Shown here: one piece after another, positions 6,084-6,467 of the stretch | Layout of the letters: every line of letters begins with the position of its first letter | Position numbering within the stretch: position 1 is the first letter of the stretch | From: Caulobacteraceae bacterium | GTDB lineage: Bacteria; Pseudomonadota; Alphaproteobacteria; Caulobacterales; Caulobacteraceae | Length of the DNA: 6,467 nt | Direction: 5' to 3' | NCBI GenBank assembly: GCA_947479185.1 | Contig: CANJYY010000156.1 | Coordinates: forward strand, 1-6,467 | Position numbers and translations under genes: made by a program | The notes under the pieces: generated by a model | Told to the model about the DNA's origin: nothing | The model's input: the letters and a program-made list of their open reading frames with translations, nothing else | Databases searched by the model: none

Positions 6084-6467
6084 ATGGCCTTTCGCGACAT
6101 TCTTGTTCAGATCGATGAAACGGCGGCCTCGCGAACGCGCGCCACGGCCGCTGCGGTTCTGGCCGGACAGGTCCAGGCGGAGCTGACAGGCGCCTTCCTG
6201 AAGTCCGACTTCTTCCGCACCTACCAGGGCGCCGACGCCTTCAACTACATGCCGCCGGAAACCGTCGACCGGCTGCTGCAGGATCACGCCAAGGGCGTCG
6301 CCGAGGCCGCCGAGACGGCGCGCGAACTGTTCGAGGCCGCCGCCGCCGACGCGGGCGTCGAGTCCCGCTGGCTGGAGCTGGCCGGGGATGACGCCGTCGC
6401 CCTGACCCACTGCGCCCGCCGCTTCGATCTGACCGTCCTGCCGCCTGTGGCGCGCACCAGCTTCGGC
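6084..6467 (+). CDS. Universal stress protein (UspA family), 3' end missing
   Basis: The frame is open from ATG 6084 to the last base, giving 128 codons with no stop. The start MAFRDILVQIDET is the usual first Usp strand and loop (fkdILV-x-hD). It is followed by helix 1 (residues 15-30) and AELTGAFL (31-38), the second strand that Usp proteins show after 'A..LtG'. A long helix follows (about 60-93). FDLTVLPP (115-122) then sits where the family has '(A/F)DL(V/I)V', a strand usually leading into the ATP-binding glycine loop. That loop is beyond the window edge or altered here (PPVARTSFG), so nucleotide binding cannot be judged. Many alphaproteobacterial members have two Usp domains in about 280 residues; whether this one does is not visible. 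Its ribosome site is strong: GGAGAG at 6071-6076, seven bases before the ATG. An FNR/FixK-type operator precedes it, in keeping with known oxygen-limitation control of some Usp genes, for example by Anr in Pseudomonas aeruginosa. Confidence 0.88.
   Translation, partial: MAFRDILVQIDETAASRTRATAAAVLAGQVQAELTGAFLKSDFFRTYQGADAFNYMPPETVDRLLQDHAKGVAEAAETARELFEAAAADAGVESRWLELAGDDAVALTHCARRFDLTVLPPVARTSFG

Noticed and set aside
5934..6410. A 158-codon minus-strand frame at the right end
   Set aside because: It is antisense to a clear universal stress protein reading frame that has a strong ribosome site and runs off the window edge.

Overview
The window is GC-rich chromosomal DNA (by eye about two thirds G+C). 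It most likely comes from an alphaproteobacterium. This rests on codon use dominated by G/C in third positions, a proteobacterial-type lipobox protein, a universal stress protein, and two near-perfect FNR/FixK-type palindromes. No single gene settles the genus. I see no rRNA, tRNA, CRISPR array, insertion sequence or phage gene. Six protein genes cover almost everything, and no gene-free stretch exceeds 150 bases.

Left part (2-3426, + strand): a GMC-family FAD alcohol dehydrogenase, cut off by the left window edge, is followed 95 bases later by a complete type I Baeyer-Villiger monooxygenase with both family fingerprints. Together they suggest a catabolic sequence in which an alcohol is oxidised to a ketone and the ketone to an ester or lactone. 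The substrate cannot be read from the sequence, and no esterase lies in the window.

Middle (3416-4789, - strand): a 12-helix MATE-family multidrug/Na+(H+) antiporter converges on the monooxygenase. The two reading frames overlap by 11 bases, and a GC-rich two-part inverted repeat sits exactly on the junction. A weak candidate promoter for the exporter lies in the divergent gap at 4790-4934.

Right part (4935-6467, + strand): an unrecognised 166-residue cytosolic protein, a 168-residue lipoprotein of unknown function, and the first 128 codons of a universal stress protein that runs off the right edge. The gap before the lipoprotein gene holds TTGAT-AGAC-ATCAA (5456-5469). The gap before the stress-protein gene holds TTGAC-GGCG-ATCAA (6019-6032). 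Both match the FNR/Anr/FixK operator. The most interesting reading of the window is therefore a small oxygen-responsive unit that pairs an uncharacterised lipoprotein with a Usp protein. This is an inference from operator sequence and position, not a demonstrated regulon.
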